Positions 62,125 through 64,000 of a stretch of 64,000 nt of DNA are shown piece by piece. How positions within the stretch are numbered: position 1 is the stretch's first letter; every line of letters starts with the position of its first letter. The stretch is from Candidatus Poribacteria bacterium (GTDB lineage: Bacteria > Poribacteria > WGA-4E > GCA-2687025), in the NCBI GenBank assembly GCA_026004875.1, contig BPJZ01000011.1:52655-116654 (forward strand), given 5' to 3'. A model generated the notes under the pieces. That model saw only the letters and a list, made by a program, of their open reading frames with translations, had not been told where the DNA came from and did not search any database. Position numbers and translations under genes: made by a program.

Positions 62125-63399
62125 ATGGCACGTCGTCGCCGGAAGAAGCCCACCTTTGCCGAGCAGAAGTTGCGCGAGACGCTGGAGTCGGGCCTGGGGC
62201 TGGCCGATCCGGAGTGCCCCTACTTTGGCGAATGTGGCGGTTGTGTCTGGCAGGCGATTGACTACCGCCGTCAGTTGGAGTTCAAGCGCGAGTGGATCGA
62301 GCGGACCTTCCACGAGTACGGCCTGAGCGAGGTTGAGGTGCCGATGCCGCTTCCTTCGCCCCGGCTTTACGGCTATCGAAACAAGATGGAGTTTTCCTTC
62401 GCGGCGCGGCGCTGGTTCAGCCGGCACGAGATCGAATCGGGCGATCCGCTAGACCGCGATTTTGCGTTGGGCTTACACGCACGGGGCGCTTTCGATCGGG
62501 TGTTGGACATTCACAGCTGCCCGCTTCAAGCGGAGCCGGCCAACGCACTGCTGCAGGCGACCCGCGAATTCGCCAAAGAGTCCGGGCTTCCTCCTTATGA
62601 CATCCACGCTCAGGAGGGTTTTTATCGGTTTCTCATCCTTCGGTACGGCTTTTATACCGACCAACTGATGGTCGTTCTGGTGACCACTCGCCGCGATTCG
62701 GAGCAGATGAAGCGGTATGTGGACTTTCTCCACGCTCGGGAGCTTCAACCGACCAGTGTTGTCAACGGCGTCACGGACGCTCCGGCGAGCACTTCTCAGG
62801 GGAGCGAGCTGTTTGTTGACTTCGGGGAACCCTGCCTGGAGGAACGGTTGCTAGGCAAGGCGTTTGTCTTGGAGCCGGACGCCTTCTTTCAGCCGAACAC
62901 CTACGGGGCGGAGGTCCTGGCCGAAAAGGTTCTCGAGTACGCGAACCTCCGAGGAACCGAGACGGTGTTGGACCTTTACTGTGGGGTCGGAGTTTTTGCC
63001 ATCCTGGCCGCCGAACAGGCGGAGCGCGTGATCGGGATCGAAAAGCTCCCCTCTGCGGTAGAAAGCGCCCGGAGGAACGCTCGGCGAAACGGGATCGATA
63101 ACGCCCAGTTCCTCGCCCACGACCTGGATCGAGGCATCCGAACGCTGCCGGGGGACGCTCGGCCTGAGGTGGTCATCACCGATCCGCCGCGCGCCGGCAT
63201 GCACGCCCGTACAATCCAAGCGATCTTGGATCTAGCCCCGGAGCGAATCATTTCGGTGAGCTGTCATCCGGTGCCCCAGGCGGAGAACCTCGCGAAACTT
63301 TGCGCTGAGGGCGACTATTACATCGCCGAAGTGCAGCCGGTGGATCTGTTCCCCCACACGGCCCACGTTGAAAACGTGGCGCTCTTGATGCGGTCGTAG
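62125..63399 (+). CDS. 23S rRNA/tRNA m5U methyltransferase, RlmD/TrmA family
   Basis: 424 residues. The basic N-terminus (MARRRRKKPTFAEQ) replaces the TRAM domain. A [4Fe-4S]-type cysteine set is visible in CPYFGECGGCVWQ plus a later Cys (DIHSCPLQ). Then YGYRNKMEFSF, the SAM-binding domain with FFQPNTYGAEVL, VLDLYCGVGVFAILAAEQ, GIEKLPSAVESARRNA, VITDPPRAGMH, and the catalytic Cys in IISVSCHPVPQAENL (His where most have Asn). It methylates uridine C5 in rRNA; which position is unclear. It is a stand-alone gene followed by the flagellin-like gene. Confidence 0.9.
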   Translation: MARRRRKKPTFAEQKLRETLESGLGLADPECPYFGECGGCVWQAIDYRRQLEFKREWIERTFHEYGLSEVEVPMPLPSPRLYGYRNKMEFSFAARRWFSRHEIESGDPLDRDFALGLHARGAFDRVLDIHSCPLQAEPANALLQATREFAKESGLPPYDIHAQEGFYRFLILRYGFYTDQLMVVLVTTRRDSEQMKRYVDFLHARELQPTSVVNGVTDAPASTSQGSELFVDFGEPCLEERLLGKAFVLEPDAFFQPNTYGAEVLAEKVLEYANLRGTETVLDLYCGVGVFAILAAEQAERVIGIEKLPSAVESARRNARRNGIDNAQFLAHDLDRGIRTLPGDARPEVVITDPPRAGMHARTIQAILDLAPERIISVSCHPVPQAENLAKLCAEGDYYIAEVQPVDLFPHTAHVENVALLMRS

Positions 63400-63430
63400 G
63401 GGCTCATGCCGGCTTGAGGCGCCGTCGTGG

Positions 63431-63450
63431 AGCCGTGAAAAGCCGTGAAA
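63431..63450 (+). repeat. Two tandem copies of a 10-base unit upstream of the flagellin-like promoter
   Basis: AGCCGTGAAA occurs twice in direct succession, followed by AAA. It lies 18 bases before the -35 box at 63468 and one helical turn apart, so it could be a regulator site. It may also be chance. Confidence 0.5.
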
Positions 63451-63455
63451 AAAGT

Positions 63456-63497
63456 CCCTTCGAAGGGTTGACAGCCGTTAGCCGAAACCGCTAGACT
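63456..63497 (+). promoter_or_regulatory. Palindrome plus consensus promoter upstream of the flagellin-like gene
   Basis: A perfect 12-base palindrome (CCCTTCGAAGGG, 63456-63467) touches TTGACA (63468-63473). TAGACT follows after 18 bases (63492-63497). This is a strong sigma70-type promoter with a possible operator at -35. It is not the sigma28 pattern usual for flagellin. A small hairpin (63564-63578) sits in the leader, which would be about 135 bases long to the ATG at 63640. Confidence 0.65.
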
Positions 63498-63639
63498 AAA
63501 CGTAGTTCCCCGCTGCTTTTCTGCCGTCCCCCGATCCTCTTCCGCAGTCAAACGAAACGTGGCGTCCTCGAAGAGGACAGCGTACTCCCCTCTGCCGGTT
63601 CGCGGCGTGGGGATAGTGGAACTCGTTCAGACGCGGGAC

Positions 63640-64000
63640 ATGATGGACGGATCAGGCGGTCTTCCGGGCGGTTCACTCTTTGCGCCTGACGGGACGGAGC
63701 GCCGAAGCTACACTGAGGCGCGTCGCTTCGGGGCTTCGGGTTCAGTCCGCAGCGGACCATCCTGCGCTCTTCCTGGACGCAAGCGCGCTTCAGCCTCGAA
63801 TTCACTGTTTCCGGGCGATCAATCAGGGTGTTGGGCACCTTGCTGCTCTCTTGGAGGTCGCCGATCGCGGCCTGGAACGGGTCGGAGCTGTGCTGCTCCG
63901 TTTAAGGGCGCTGGCCATCCAGGCCGCGAGTGGGGACCTTTCGGATGCGGATCGGGCCCTGCTGGGCGTCGAGGCGGAGGCGCTCCTCGATCAGATCAAC
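63640..64000 (+). CDS. Flagellin-like N-terminal region, runs off the window
   Basis: Frame 2 is open from 63644 to the end without a standard start; TTG 63680 is the first candidate. The translation is flagellin-like: an AVHSLRLTGRSAEATLRR helix, VASGLRVQSAAD (the SSGLRINSAAD block), LQPRIHCFRAINQGVGHL, ALLEVADRGLERVGAVL and LRALAIQAASGDLSDADRALL, matching Flagellin_N D0/D1. If one G of GG at 63649-63650 is extra, the frame would join the ATG at 63640, giving MMDDQAVFRAVHSL, which restores a longer first helix. The SAADD-type centre is altered (SAADHPALFLD). It may be a flagellin, a divergent paralogue or a decaying copy; the rest lies outside. Confidence 0.65.
   Translation, partial: MMDGSGGLPGGSLFAPDGTERRSYTEARRFGASGSVRSGPSCALPGRKRASASNSLFPGDQSGCWAPCCSLGGRRSRPGTGRSCAAPFKGAGHPGREWGPFGCGSGPAGRRGGGAPRSDQ

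Noticed and set aside
63640..64000. Frame 1 reading from ATG 63640 throughout (MMDGSGGLPGG...)
   Set aside because: Gly/Arg/Pro-rich shadow; frame 2 gives the flagellin-like sequence.
1..64000. tRNA or rRNA genes, CRISPR arrays, insertion sequences, prophage genes, riboswitches
   Set aside because: None recognised on reading both strands; a covariance-model search would be needed to exclude small RNAs.

Overview
The window is a GC-rich, gene-dense stretch of a bacterial chromosome. It reads as one contiguous genome rather than a mobile region: I see no insertion sequence, phage gene, CRISPR array, tRNA or rRNA. Outer-membrane secretion machinery (a complete type II secretion cluster) and many proteins with signal peptides or lipoboxes indicate a diderm, Gram-negative-type cell. 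The mix of sulfatase, LamG, FG-GAP/ASPIC-UnbV, TPR-lipoprotein, BchC-like dehydrogenase and DUF5060 glycosidase genes resembles heterotrophic candidate-phylum lineages. My best guess is a Poribacteria-like organism, at low confidence; it rests partly on a shared C-terminal GKL...W..LK motif that I recall from such proteomes and cannot verify here.

Layout. 1-4.5 kb (+): tail of an aldo/keto reductase, then holB, metG, tatD and a SpoU-type methylase, nearly all overlapping. 4.5-14.7 kb (-): a long operon read right to left: DUF5060 glycosidase, aldehyde dehydrogenase, glycosidase-like lipoprotein, gcvT, a K+ channel, gcvH, gcvPA, an isochorismatase-like hydrolase and a receiver-pentapeptide protein. 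15-19.5 kb: tpx and a HAD hydrolase, then a membrane-quality-control neighbourhood of slipin and J-domain protein (+) facing an SDH-type protease and a rhomboid (-). 19.7-24.7 kb: a sugar isomerase/epimerase, hflX, a cardiolipin synthase-type enzyme and an aspartate-type aminotransferase. 25-28.8 kb (+): secreted ConA-like proteins flanking dsbD. 28.8-33.6 kb (-): the ffh-rpsP-khpA-ylqD-trmD-rplS-rnhB/yraN translation and targeting operon. 33.9-51.3 kb (+): a TPR lipoprotein, an inositol monophosphatase and a full type II secretion operon (E F G H I J K, a PilMN-type L, M, a C/PilP-like protein and a giant secretin D), closed by a clear terminator. 51.3-56.4 kb (-): a LamG protein, an FG-GAP/ASPIC protein, a TPR lipoprotein and a BtuF-like protein. 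56.5-62 kb: two tandem BchC-like dehydrogenases, a Tat-exported sulfatase, an SDR oxidoreductase and a nitrilase. 62.1-64 kb (+): an rRNA m5U methyltransferase, then a flagellin-like N-terminus running off the end behind a strong promoter.

Twelve genes are split by one-base errors in G or C runs: holB, metG, slipin, the isomerase, the 24951 protein, gspJ, LamG (two sites), the TPR lipoprotein, both dehydrogenases, the sulfatase (two sites) and the nitrilase. Correcting them restores family-typical ends and, in several cases, overlapping ATGA/GTGA junctions. I therefore give corrected gene spans and treat the shifts as probable assembly errors.

The most unusual true signals are the secretin with six N1-type repeats, the Gly/Gln-rich tails spread across many type II secretion subunits, a GspK with four helix-hairpin-helix-like repeats, the receiver-pentapeptide protein, the shared C-terminal motif on secreted proteins, the RNase HII-YraN fusion and the flagellin-like gene at the edge.
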